A stretch of 64,000 nucleotides of DNA from Qipengyuania psychrotolerans (GTDB lineage: Bacteria; Pseudomonadota; Alphaproteobacteria; Sphingomonadales; Sphingomonadaceae): assembly GCF_019711355.1 (NCBI RefSeq), contig NZ_CP081297.1, forward strand, positions 1,054,001 through 1,118,000, read 5' to 3'. This document shows positions 17,952-26,164 of the stretch, piece after piece. The stretch's first letter is position 1, and the number at the start of each line of letters is the position of its first letter. A program made the position numbers and the translations under genes. The notes under the pieces are model-generated. The model saw nothing but the letters and a program-made list of their open reading frames with translations. It was not told the DNA's origin and did not search any database.

Positions 17952-19217
17952 CTACGGCCGGATTTGGCCATCCCCGTGAACCAGGTATTTGAAGCTGCAC
18001 AACTGCTCCAGCCCGACCGGACCGCGGGCGTGCATCTTGCCTGTTGCGATGCCGATTTCCGCACCCATGCCGAACTCGCCGCCGTCGGAGAACTGGGTGG
18101 ACGCATTGTGCATTACGACCGCGCTGTCGACTGCGAGCAGGAATTTGCGAGCGGCGGTATCATCTTCCGTCAGGATGGCGTCTGTGTGATGGCTGGAATG
18201 CTTCTCGACCCAGGCGATCCCGTCATCGAGACCATCGACAATCTTGATGCTGGCGATGGGACCGAGATATTCAGTGTTCCAGTCGTCTTCGTTGGCAAGC
18301 TTGATCCGGTTATCGAGAGCCACGGCTTCGGCATCGCCGCGCAGTTCGCAATCGGCACCCATCGCGTCAGCAATTTTTGGCACGAACTGGTCCGCAACGG
18401 CCCGGTCGATCACAATACTTTCGGTTGCGCCGCAGACACCGGTCCGGCGCAGCTTGGCATTGTGAATGACCTCGACCGCCTTGTCGATGTCGGCAGCCTC
18501 ATGGACATAGCTGTGGCAATTGCCGTCGAGGTGCAGCAGCGTTGGCACGCTTGCCTGATCGCGCACCAGTTCAACCAGGCCGCGTCCGCCGCGCGGGATG
18601 ACCAGGTCGACGAACTCGTCCGCCTTGAGCAAGGCTGCAACAGCGGCACGATCAGTCGTTTGCACTGTTTGAACTGCGTCCCTGGGCAGGCCTGCTGCAA
18701 CGAGGCCGCTCTGCATCGCTTCCACGATGACCCGGGTTGAATGGCGGCTCTCGCTGCCGCCCCGCAGGATAATCGCATTCCCGCTTTTGAGGCAGAGGGC
18801 CGATGCATCGGCGCCAACATTTGGCCTGCTTTCGTAAATCATCCCGACCACGCCGATGGGCACGGCAACGCGTTCGATCTTCAGGCCATTCGGACGGTCG
18901 AAAGTCGCCAGATTACGGCCCACGGGATCGGGCAGTTCGGCAATTTCTTCAAGTGCGCAGGCCATGGCTTCGATGCGGTCATTGGTCAGGCGCAGGCGGT
19001 CGATGAAGCTCTCGGGCTTCTTGCCCGCAACGCTGGCCACGTCCCTGTCATTCGCTTCAAGCAGGGCTGGGGCTGCTTCACGAAGCGCCCTCGCTGCTTC
19101 GCGCAGGGCAGTGTTCTTGGCGTCGGTGCTGGCGGAAACCAGTCCGCGTGCGGCCTTGCGGGCGCGTTCGCCAAGTTCGTGGATATGGATCTGCGGGTCG
19201 AGTGTCTGGTCGGTCAT
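17952..19217 (-). CDS. proA: Glutamate-5-semialdehyde dehydrogenase (gamma-glutamyl phosphate reductase)
   Basis: 421 residues, full family length. It catalyses the second step of proline synthesis, reducing gamma-glutamyl phosphate with NADPH. The catalytic cysteine sits in [11 protein letters not shown], and [19 protein letters not shown] and [19 protein letters not shown] are typical ProA blocks. It follows proC by 47 bases on the same strand, forming a proC-proA unit. The partner kinase gene proB is divergent just beyond proC. Confidence 0.97.
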   Translation of the reverse strand: MTDQTLDPQIHIHELGERARKAARGLVSASTDAKNTALREAARALREAAPALLEANDRDVASVAGKKPESFIDRLRLTNDRIEAMACALEEIAELPDPVGRNLATFDRPNGLKIERVAVPIGVVGMIYESRPNVGADASALCLKSGNAIILRGGSESRHSTRVIVEAMQSGLVAAGLPRDAVQTVQTTDRAAVAALLKADEFVDLVIPRGGRGLVELVRDQASVPTLLHLDGNCHSYVHEAADIDKAVEVIHNAKLRRTGVCGATESIVIDRAVADQFVPKIADAMGADCELRGDAEAVALDNRIKLANEDDWNTEYLGPIASIKIVDGLDDGIAWVEKHSSHHTDAILTEDDTAARKFLLAVDSAVVMHNASTQFSDGGEFGMGAEIGIATGKMHARGPVGLEQLCSFKYLVHGDGQIRP

Positions 19218-19264
19218 AGTATCTCTTTATCAGTTCAATGTGGCGGGCGGGAGGCGCTGTTCAA

Positions 19265-20083
19265 TCAGCGAAGCTCGACCGCCCGGTCGAAACAGGCTTG
19301 CAAGGTCGCGCGCAGCCGTTCGGTCAGTCCGCCGTCGCCGTTCAGCGCATCGAGACCTGCCGCTGTCGTGCCACCCTTGCTGGTGACGGAGTTGCGCAGT
19401 TCTTCAAGCGGAGGTGCGCCTTGCGCGCTTGCCATCTCGATTGCACCGCCCATCGTGCCAAGCACCATTTCCCGCGCTTGCTCTTCCGAAAACCCATGCT
19501 CCATGGCGACTTCGACATAGGCACGGGCGATCTCGAAGACATAACCCGGGCCGGATCCGGCCACTGCGGTCACATGGTCCAGCTCTTCTTCGGTTTGCAC
19601 TGTTACTGTGGTCCCGGCACGCGCCATGAAGTCCTGAGCGTGCTGGAGATGAGCGCTGCTTACGTCCGGCGCCGGACAGATCCCGCTTACACCGCGTCCG
19701 ATGGCGGCGGGCAGGTTCGGCATCACGCGGATAACCGGTGCGCCATGGAGGACCTGCGCCAATCGCGCCGAGGTGTAACCAGCTGCAATCGAAATGACAT
19801 AGCCGTCATCGCTCAGGTGCTGTTTGTAAGCGGGCATGACATCGTCGATCATTTGCGGCTTCACCGCGACTATGATGCAATCGAAGCGCTCTTCACCCAG
19901 TGCCCCGCGATCAGCGAGGAGGCTGGCACCGCCAGGAACGCTGTTCTGACCCGGATCGATAACGGTGATCGCCTCCGGCCCCTTGGACCATTGTTCCAAT
20001 AGAGCGGAGCCCATTTTTCCGCATCCGACAATAAGAACAGAATTAATAATAGTCTTTTGCCATTTCCGCACGTCTCGGTGCAT
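19265..20083 (-). CDS. proC: Pyrroline-5-carboxylate reductase
   Basis: 272 residues. The N-terminal Rossmann site is VLIVGCGKMGSALLEQW and the C-terminal family signature region is AGSGPGYVFEIARAY followed by VTSKGGTTAAGLDAL. It reduces pyrroline-5-carboxylate to proline, the last step of the pathway. The ATG at 20083 has no clear ribosome site; GTG at 20071 is an alternative. First gene of proC-proA, reading away from proB. Confidence 0.95.
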   Translation of the reverse strand: MHRDVRKWQKTIINSVLIVGCGKMGSALLEQWSKGPEAITVIDPGQNSVPGGASLLADRGALGEERFDCIIVAVKPQMIDDVMPAYKQHLSDDGYVISIAAGYTSARLAQVLHGAPVIRVMPNLPAAIGRGVSGICPAPDVSSAHLQHAQDFMARAGTTVTVQTEEELDHVTAVAGSGPGYVFEIARAYVEVAMEHGFSEEQAREMVLGTMGGAIEMASAQGAPPLEELRNSVTSKGGTTAAGLDALNGDGGLTERLRATLQACFDRAVELR

Positions 20084-20261
20084 TTAATAAGTAAACAGTT
20101 CTTGTAACAACTAGTTGTAGTTAATCATCCGCAATGGATGATAGCCGTGAGTTGGTATATTTTAGGAGCTATACGATAAATTTCGTATTCCCTATTGTGC
20201 AGTGCACCATTACCATCTATATGTCTTTCTGAAAATTTCAAGGCTGAATAATATTTCGACT
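20084..20261. promoter_or_regulatory. AT-rich divergent control region between proC and proB
   Basis: This 178-base gap is much richer in A/T than its surroundings. It holds a perfect 12-base palindrome ACAACTAGTTGT (20107-20118), a hairpin ATCATCC/GGATGAT (20124-20142), and a dyad GTGCA-G-TGCAC (20197-20207). The dyad overlaps the -35 of a candidate proB promoter: TTGTGC (20195-20200), 17-base spacer, TATATG (20218-20223). Such density of dyads suggests a regulator controlling both arms, perhaps for osmotic or proline response. Confidence 0.55.
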
Positions 20262-21410
20262 ATGACCAAACCAAAGACCATTGTTGTTAAAATCGGGTCC
20301 GCGCTGCTCGCAAATCAGGATTTGCTAACACCGCGCTACGGCTTCCTCCAGCGTCTTATGGAGGACATCGCCCATCTGCGATCGCAAGACTGGAACGTAA
20401 TCGTCTGTTCCTCCGGCTCGGTGGCACTGGGCCTGCGTATAATCGGTGAAACTCCCCAGAGCGCAGGCGTATCCGACAAGCAGGCGGCTGCTGCATGCGG
20501 AATGCCCTTGCTCCTCAATGCATACAAGCAGGTCGGACATGAATTCGGGTTCGATATCGCCCAAGTGTTGCTCACTTTGGGGGATTTCGAAGATCATCGC
20601 CGTTTCCTCAACACGCGCAACACTGTCCACCGGCTGCTGAGTTCTGGCATCATGCCGATCGTCAATGAAAACGATACCATCACGACGGAAGAAATCCGGG
20701 TCGGCGATAACGACCGTCTGGCTGCCAAGGTTGCTCAGATGGTCGGCGCAAGCGACTTCATCATTCTTACCGGTGTAGACGGCCTTTATGATCGCAATCC
20801 GGATGATCCCGAGGCCAAGTTTGTCCCCGAGGTGCATGATGTGAATGATTACATGGATGCAACCAAGGGCAAGAGCACTCTTGGGACGGGCGGAATGGAA
20901 ACCAAGCTTCAGGCTGCCAATATGGCCCAGGAGGCGGGGGTCACCACGTGGATTGCGCAAGGTGAGGCGGACAGGCCGCTTTCGCGCGTCCTCGAAGGCA
21001 CCGGCCGAGCGACCAAATTCTTTCCGAATCCGGAACCGATGTCAGGTTGGGACAGCTGGATCACCAATCGCCTGCAAATGGCTGGCAGCCTGGTTGTTTC
21101 GGAAACCGTGGCCACTGAATTGGCCGAGGTTAATCGGCCGATCCGCCGTGTTGATGTCATTTCTGCCGATGGCGACTTCACCCGGGGCGACGTGCTGCAC
21201 ATTTACGATAGCAACGGGGTCGAGCGCGCGCGCGGACTTTCCGATTTTACATCTGAAGAACTGCGCGTGATGATCAACAATCCGGAGACCGAAGCCGAGC
21301 AATTGCTGGGTTATCGCACCAAGGGCGAAATCATACGCCACAACAATCTTGTAATGCTCGATACCCGGCATGTCCTTTGGGATGCCCCTTCGTCGATGAG
21401 CGAAGGGTAA
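20262..21410 (+). CDS. proB: Glutamate 5-kinase
   Basis: 382 residues: an N-terminal amino-acid kinase domain (VVKIGSALLAN, SSGSVALG, VNENDTITTEEIRVGDNDRL, TGGMETKLQAA) and a C-terminal PUA domain from about residue 285. It phosphorylates glutamate, the committed and normally proline-inhibited step. The ATG at 20262 begins the conserved domain; the frame is open to 20202. No strong ribosome site precedes it. Unlike many proteobacterial proB genes it is not next to obgE but faces proC-proA. Confidence 0.95.
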   Translation: MTKPKTIVVKIGSALLANQDLLTPRYGFLQRLMEDIAHLRSQDWNVIVCSSGSVALGLRIIGETPQSAGVSDKQAAAACGMPLLLNAYKQVGHEFGFDIAQVLLTLGDFEDHRRFLNTRNTVHRLLSSGIMPIVNENDTITTEEIRVGDNDRLAAKVAQMVGASDFIILTGVDGLYDRNPDDPEAKFVPEVHDVNDYMDATKGKSTLGTGGMETKLQAANMAQEAGVTTWIAQGEADRPLSRVLEGTGRATKFFPNPEPMSGWDSWITNRLQMAGSLVVSETVATELAEVNRPIRRVDVISADGDFTRGDVLHIYDSNGVERARGLSDFTSEELRVMINNPETEAEQLLGYRTKGEIIRHNNLVMLDTRHVLWDAPSSMSEG

Positions 21411-21421
21411 GGCCGGACAGT

Positions 21422-21601
21422 TCAGACCGCGGCGTTGCCGCTCGCCATCGCGGTATCTACCGTGTTGAAAGTAGTCGACAATTCCGGACCCAGCGACTGC
21501 AATGCTGTAATGGCGGCCACAGCGATCAGAGCGGTGATCAGACCGTATTCGATCGCAGTCGCTCCCGCCTGGTCTTTCACGATGCTTCTTATAACGCGCA
21601 T
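21422..21601 (-). CDS. Flp-family type IVb pilin
   Basis: A 59-residue protein too short for most gene tracks. After a basic leader (MRVIRSIVKDQ) comes the Flp processing motif AGATAIEYGLI and a hydrophobic helix ALIAVAAITALQSLG. The prepilin peptidase TadV/CpaA would cut near the motif and the pilus would be used for surface attachment. A GGAG site lies 9 bases before the ATG. No tad/cpa assembly genes are in the window, so this is an orphan copy, convergent with proB (11-base gap). Confidence 0.9.
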   Translation of the reverse strand: MRVIRSIVKDQAGATAIEYGLITALIAVAAITALQSLGPELSTTFNTVDTAMASGNAAV

Positions 21602-21774
21602 TGAGCAACGCTCCCGTGTGATGGTGGCTTTCAGTCGCTAACCTCGGCCCGGTTCGGTTTATATTCCGGAAAAAAGGCGGGTTAATCCGCGTACACCATC
21701 GCGGCGTTAATCTCGTGGATGCCTTGAGAACTTCACTTGGCGTTCAGCGGGGGGGTGGTTATAGGCTCGTCGCC

Positions 21775-22578
21775 ATGACGACCAACTCGCGTTTCTCTCG
21801 CAAACTCGCCCTCGGTGCCCTTTTGGGTGCGACCCTCCTGACTGCTGGCTGTGCAAGCCGCGGCGGGGGCGGCCCGGAAGATACAGCTTACGTCGCGCGC
21901 GACGTGGAAACGCTTTACGCTGAAGCGCGCTCGCGGCTCGATCGCGGCCAGCCTCAGTTGGCGGCTGCGCTGTTTGACGAGGTTGAACGTCAGCATCCCT
22001 ATTCGCCGTGGGCCCGCCGTGCCCAGCTGATGTCTGCATTCAGCTATTACGTCGCCAGCGATTACAACAAGTCGGTATCTTCGGCGCAGCGTTTCCTGTC
22101 GATCCATCCGGGTAACAAGGATGCGCCTTACGCCTATTACCTGATCGCCCTCAGCTATTACGAACAGATCAGTGACGTTCAGCGCGATCAGAAGGTAACC
22201 GAGCAGGCACTGACTGCCCTGCGCGAAGTGGACCGCCGTTTTCCGCAGACTTCCTATGCGGCAGATGCTCGTTTGAAAATTGACCTTGTGCGCGATCACC
22301 TCGCTGGCAAGGAGATGGAAATCGGCCGATATTACCAGCGTTCCGGCAAGTGGATCGCGGCGCAAATCCGGTTCCAGAACGTGGTCGAAACATATCAGAC
22401 AACCAGCCACGCACCGGAAGCTCTCTACCGCCTCACAGAATCCAGCCTCGCTCTTGGTGTTCGTCCCGAAGCTGTGAAATATGCAGCCGTCCTCGGTGCC
22501 AATTATCCGGGCAGCGAATGGTACGAGAAGGCTTTCGAACTGATCGAGGATCACGCGGCAGGCGTCAGCGCCAGCTGA
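21775..22578 (+). CDS. bamD: Outer-membrane assembly lipoprotein BamD
   Basis: 267 residues with a lipoprotein signal (lipobox LTAGC, cysteine at about residue 26) and tetratricopeptide repeats over the rest: YAEARSRLDRGQPQLAAALF, then FSYYVASDYNKSV and ALTALREVDRRFP. BamD is the essential scaffold of the BAM complex that inserts beta-barrels. The ATG at 21775 gives a proper signal peptide; the frame is open from 21715. A terminator-like hairpin follows at 22620. Confidence 0.95.
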   Translation: MTTNSRFSRKLALGALLGATLLTAGCASRGGGGPEDTAYVARDVETLYAEARSRLDRGQPQLAAALFDEVERQHPYSPWARRAQLMSAFSYYVASDYNKSVSSAQRFLSIHPGNKDAPYAYYLIALSYYEQISDVQRDQKVTEQALTALREVDRRFPQTSYAADARLKIDLVRDHLAGKEMEIGRYYQRSGKWIAAQIRFQNVVETYQTTSHAPEALYRLTESSLALGVRPEAVKYAAVLGANYPGSEWYEKAFELIEDHAAGVSAS

Positions 22579-22619
22579 TCCGCGATCACGATTAACGAAA
22601 TTTAGGCATATCCTACGCT

Positions 22620-22648
22620 AAGGCGCTCCCATGATGGGGGCGCTTTTT
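22620..22648 (+). terminator. Intrinsic terminator of bamD that contains the capA start codon
   Basis: An 8-base-pair GC stem (22623-22630 with 22636-22643), extended by A/T pairs, is followed by TTTTT (22644-22648). The five-base loop is ATGAT, so the predicted capA start ATG (22631) lies exactly in the loop and its AAGG ribosome site (22620-22623) is within the base of the stem. Confidence 0.75.
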
Positions 22649-24691
22649 CGTTGGGTGGTGTGCGTAATTGCGCTGGCGACATTTACGGTGGCCGAGGATG
22701 CACACGCGCACCCGGAACATTCCCTCGTTGGCGGAGAGGATATCCGGCCGGGGGAAATCCTTGTAGAGGGGATGCTCGACGGCAGGCGCGACCGGATCGA
22801 TCTCTCCTCGGTCGATGTGAGCATCAACGGTAAAATTGCGAAAACCGATGCACAGGGACACTTCGCCGCGAGCGTTCCCCGGTCTGCCTACTACTTCGTC
22901 CAGATTAGCGGCGAACGAATTTTTCGCAGCATGCAGACTTTCGGGAATGCCGAGATAGCGGACGATTCGTGCCACTGTCTGGCGATCCCGGCGATCGAAT
23001 TGGTCGCGCGTAAAAAGGGCAGGGTGGAGCTGTTCTTCGGCGGCGATTCAATGGCTGGCCGCCGCTATTTTTCTGCCCGTCGCGGCGAGAAAGCGGTGCT
23101 CGACCGGGTCACGTTGGACCAGGATCTCGACCAGCTGTTCACTGCGATCAAACCCTATTTCGCGCACAGCGACCTTGCATCAATTAATCTGGAATCGGTG
23201 GTTGCAGCCGAGCAGCCGGGACCGCCTGCGCCCAAGAAATACCTGTTTTTCTCGCCCCCTGAATTGCCGCAGGCATTGGCGAGGGCGGGTATCGATCATG
23301 TCTCGCTGGGCAACAACCACACCGCCGACTACCGCGATGCCGGGCTGCGTACGACCTTTGACGCGCTCGACGCGGCCGATGTCGCGTGGTCCGGAGCCGG
23401 CATGGACGTGACGGAGGCCGAGCGCGCATCGCGGTTCAAAATCGCTGCCGAGAAGCTCTCGATCTACGGCTTTGTTGGCTGGCGCGGGACATGGACGCCC
23501 AACCAGACCGCCACCGAGACCAAGGGCGGGGCTGCATGGGGGCTCCGCAGCGTGGTCGAAAAAGTCACCCGGCGCGAACGCAAGGCGGGTTACACGCCGA
23601 TCATGCAATTCCATGGGAACATGGAATATGCCGACCGTCCCAGCGAGATGTCACTTCCCCGGTTCCGTGCGGCTATCGAGAAAGGCGCGCCGCTGGTAAT
23701 CGGACACCATCCGCATGTCACTCATGGGCTCGAGATTTACCGGGGCGGTCTGATCGCCCATTCTCTCGGCAATTTCCTGTTCGACCAGGAGCATCCACAT
23801 ACCCATGTGACCTATGGCCTCAAGGTATGGCTGGAGAACGGGAAATTCCTGCGCGCCGAGGTGCTGCCGATCCAGATGCTCGACTATCGCCCGGTACCTG
23901 CCACCGGAACCATGCGCGAGGCGGTTCTGCGGCGGCTCTATTGGCTTTCAGCAGAGATGGGTACGAAGCTCGATCGCTCTGGCGGACATGCGGTGGTCTG
24001 GCACAAGCGACCTCGCGAAAGCGAGCCAGAGTGCAAAGCGCCGGGCCCGTGGCATCTTGCCAGTTTTGCGCCCGCCTGCGTCGATCCGGAAATCGAATAC
24101 GGGCGCAATCTGGTGCCGCGCGGCGACTTCGAGAATACGCGCGTGTCAGAAGCCACAGATCGCTTTTGGGTCAGCCGTAACGCAGGGGTAGATTTCCGGC
24201 GGCGAGAATCCGAGAGCGATGGCTATATGGCTCTGCTGCCTGAGGGCGCTTCGAAAGCCTCCTACCTTTATTCCAACAGCTATATCCGCGATGTTTCAGC
24301 ACGTGATTTCACGCTGGAAACACGGATCAGGGTGCCGCGCGATGTCGAGATCGAGCTGATCGCCAAAGCCCGTCCGCACGAAACCGACAAGCCAACGTCG
24401 TCAGTCAAAGGCGAGGTGGTCGCCGCTGCACGCCTGTCGGCATCGGACGACTGGCAAGATCTTCGCCTCCCGTTCACTCGGCCTGAAGAAACGCTGGGCA
24501 AGGCACGGGCTTTCCGGTTTATTCTGAAATTCCGGTTTTCCGACGCTAGCGATGGGGGCGAGAAGACGATCGACATTGACGATTTCGCATTGATCGAATG
24601 GCCCGGCGCAGACGACCAGTCGGATCCAACGCAAGCCTGGCGCTGGACGCATTCCCGCGCCAAAGCGGGCGAAAAACTGGCCGCCCGCTAA
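22631..24691 (+). CDS. CapA-family (poly-gamma-glutamate synthesis type) metallophosphatase-like protein
   Basis: 686 residues, exported by an N-terminal signal peptide (hydrophobic core CVIALATFTVA, likely cleavage after AHA). Residues about 30-110 look like a small beta-sandwich; the CapA domain follows with FFGGDSMAGR, LGNNHTADY, QFHGNMEY and GHHPHVTHGLEIY plus HSLGNFLF. The last 200 residues resemble a carbohydrate-binding jelly roll. CapA proteins anchor or modify envelope polymers; the role here is unknown. The start overlaps the bamD terminator; GTG at 22655 or 22658 is possible but would lose the basic signal-peptide end. Confidence 0.82.
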   Translation: MMGALFRWVVCVIALATFTVAEDAHAHPEHSLVGGEDIRPGEILVEGMLDGRRDRIDLSSVDVSINGKIAKTDAQGHFAASVPRSAYYFVQISGERIFRSMQTFGNAEIADDSCHCLAIPAIELVARKKGRVELFFGGDSMAGRRYFSARRGEKAVLDRVTLDQDLDQLFTAIKPYFAHSDLASINLESVVAAEQPGPPAPKKYLFFSPPELPQALARAGIDHVSLGNNHTADYRDAGLRTTFDALDAADVAWSGAGMDVTEAERASRFKIAAEKLSIYGFVGWRGTWTPNQTATETKGGAAWGLRSVVEKVTRRERKAGYTPIMQFHGNMEYADRPSEMSLPRFRAAIEKGAPLVIGHHPHVTHGLEIYRGGLIAHSLGNFLFDQEHPHTHVTYGLKVWLENGKFLRAEVLPIQMLDYRPVPATGTMREAVLRRLYWLSAEMGTKLDRSGGHAVVWHKRPRESEPECKAPGPWHLASFAPACVDPEIEYGRNLVPRGDFENTRVSEATDRFWVSRNAGVDFRRRESESDGYMALLPEGASKASYLYSNSYIRDVSARDFTLETRIRVPRDVEIELIAKARPHETDKPTSSVKGEVVAAARLSASDDWQDLRLPFTRPEETLGKARAFRFILKFRFSDASDGGEKTIDIDDFALIEWPGADDQSDPTQAWRWTHSRAKAGEKLAAR

Positions 24692-24702
24692 AAACTTTTT
24701 TT
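24664..24702 (+). terminator. Intrinsic terminator at the end of the capA-like gene
   Basis: Stem AGCGGGCG/CGCCCGCT (8 base pairs, 10-base loop) followed by AAAAAC and seven T. It overlaps the last codons of the gene (stop TAA 24689-24691). It separates capA from nhaA transcription. Confidence 0.75.
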
Positions 24703-24709
24703 CGATCAC

Positions 24710-24738
24710 TTGAAACCGGATCGATTTTGTCGCATTTA
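24710..24738 (+). promoter_or_regulatory. Candidate nhaA promoter
   Basis: TTGAAA (24710-24715), a 17-base spacer, and CATTTA (24733-24738). It lies just after the capA terminator. Transcription from here would give a leader of about 150 bases ahead of nhaA. The -10 element is a weak match. Confidence 0.45.
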
Positions 24739-24794
24739 AACACTGCGGACCGGGCCCCTCTGGCGTGTGCATACTTGCCCACGTGATGTCGGAC

Positions 24795-24898
24795 CGCATC
24801 GGACAACCGATGCGCACTGGTAGGCTCTTTCCCCCTCCCTCCCAGCTTACCGGTGCCATCGGGCGTCCGATCGATCCAAATCGATTACGGAGCCGTCA
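24795..24898 (+). promoter_or_regulatory. Structured leader RNA of nhaA, candidate translational riboswitch
   Basis: Three hairpins lie in a row. Hairpin 1: CGCATCGG-ACAA-CCGATGCG (24795-24814). Hairpin 2: a 12-pair helix, 24815-24826 with 24844-24855, including two G-U pairs, closing a pyrimidine-rich 17-base loop. Hairpin 3: TCCG ATCGAT / ATCGAT CGGA with a two-base bulge (24866-24891). The GGAG ribosome site (24889-24892) is partly inside hairpin 3, six bases before the ATG. Known nhaA-linked RNA classes (nhaA-I, nhaA-II) sense Li+/Na+; whether this is one of them I cannot tell. Confidence 0.6.
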
Positions 24899-26086
24899 AT
24901 GGTCAAAGCTATCGCCCCTACGCTGCGCGACTTCCTGCAGAAGGAATCCGCTGGCGGCATATTGCTGATGGTGGCCGCTGCGCTTGCCGTAGTCGTTGCA
25001 AATTCCCCCTTGGCTGAGCTGTATCGCGGGTGGCTGGATCTGCCGGTGGTGGCCGGCATCGGCGGCGCAGTTATCGATAAGCCCCTGTTGCTGTGGATCA
25101 ACGACGGCTTGATGGCTGTATTCTTCTTCCTCGTCGGTCTTGAAGTTAAGCGCGAGATCATGACCGGCCAGCTATCGAGCTGGCGTCAGGCCTCGCTCCC
25201 GCTGATCATGGCAATCGGCGGTATGGGCATTCCGGCAATCATCTATGCCACACTCAATTGGGGTGATCCGACCACGATCAGCGGATGGGCCATTCCCGCA
25301 GCCACCGACATAGCGTTCGCGCTAGGCGTTCTCGCGCTGCTGGGTAGCCGGGTGCCCGTCGCATTGAAGGCGCTGCTGCTTGCGGTTGCCGTCATCGACG
25401 ACATTGGCGCCATCACCGTGATTGCACTGTTCTATACCGAGAGCGTCCAGACAGACATGCTGATCGGCGGAGCGATTACGCTTGCGGCCATGATCGGCCT
25501 CAACCGCGCGAAGGTGGCTGACAGCTGGCCCTATGTTATCCTGACCGTCGTGCTGTGGGTCTTCGTTCTCAAATCGGGCGTCCATGCCACGCTGGCAGGT
25601 GTTGCTGCGGCGATGACGATCCCGCTAACCGCGCGAGGGCAGGAACCGCTTATCCGGATGGAACATGCGCTGCACTATTATGTAGCGTTCCTGATCATCC
25701 CGATTTTCGGTTTCGCCAATGCGGGTGTCTCATTGAGCGGAATTTCGTTCTCCGATCTGATCGCGCCGCTCCCACTGGGTATCGCGCTGGGACTGCTGAT
25801 CGGCAAACAGCTCGGGATTTTCGGCTTCGGCTGGCTCGCCATCAAAACCGGCATTGCCGAAATGCCGGAAGACGTGAACTGGCGCCAGCTTCACGCGATG
25901 AGCCTGCTTGCTGCAATCGGCTTCACGATGAGCCTGTTTATAGGCAATCTTGCCTTCGCTGACCCGGCATTAATGAACCAGGTGAAGATCGGGGTGCTGT
26001 CCGGTTCGGTCATCGCGGCGATCGCAGGCTACCTCCTCCTCAGCAGGGCTCTGCCGAAAGAAGCACTCAAGGAAAGCCTCGCTTGA
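24899..26086 (+). CDS. nhaA: Na+/H+ antiporter NhaA
   Basis: 395 residues, 12 membrane segments. The ion-binding aspartate pair is D167-D168 in AVIDDIGAIT, and a further conserved aspartate is in ATDIAFALG (about residue 137). KREIMTGQLSSW is the conserved cytoplasmic loop. It exports Na+ or Li+ in exchange for protons, giving salt and alkali tolerance, fitting a marine-type organism. It sits between capA and recN with its own promoter and a folded leader. Confidence 0.96.
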   Translation: MVKAIAPTLRDFLQKESAGGILLMVAAALAVVVANSPLAELYRGWLDLPVVAGIGGAVIDKPLLLWINDGLMAVFFFLVGLEVKREIMTGQLSSWRQASLPLIMAIGGMGIPAIIYATLNWGDPTTISGWAIPAATDIAFALGVLALLGSRVPVALKALLLAVAVIDDIGAITVIALFYTESVQTDMLIGGAITLAAMIGLNRAKVADSWPYVILTVVLWVFVLKSGVHATLAGVAAAMTIPLTARGQEPLIRMEHALHYYVAFLIIPIFGFANAGVSLSGISFSDLIAPLPLGIALGLLIGKQLGIFGFGWLAIKTGIAEMPEDVNWRQLHAMSLLAAIGFTMSLFIGNLAFADPALMNQVKIGVLSGSVIAAIAGYLLLSRALPKEALKESLA

Positions 26087-26104
26087 CCGGCTGAGCATCA
26101 AGGC

Positions 26105-26119
26105 TGTTCGAAAAGAACA
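26105..26119. promoter_or_regulatory. Dyad upstream of recN
   Basis: TGTTC-GAAAA-GAACA, a 5-base-pair inverted repeat 45 bases before recN. RecN is an SOS gene in many bacteria. The half-site GTTC is that of alphaproteobacterial LexA boxes, but the usual form is a direct repeat GTTC-N7-GTTC, so this is not a standard match. Confidence 0.3.
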
Positions 26120-26164
26120 AAGGGAGGATGACGTAGCCTTGCACGTCGTCTAGACCGTGCAGCG

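Noticed and set aside
20221..20232. Three-codon open frame (ATG TCT TTC TGA) before proB as a leader peptide
   Set aside because: It has no proline codons or ribosome site and no attenuator hairpin linked to it.
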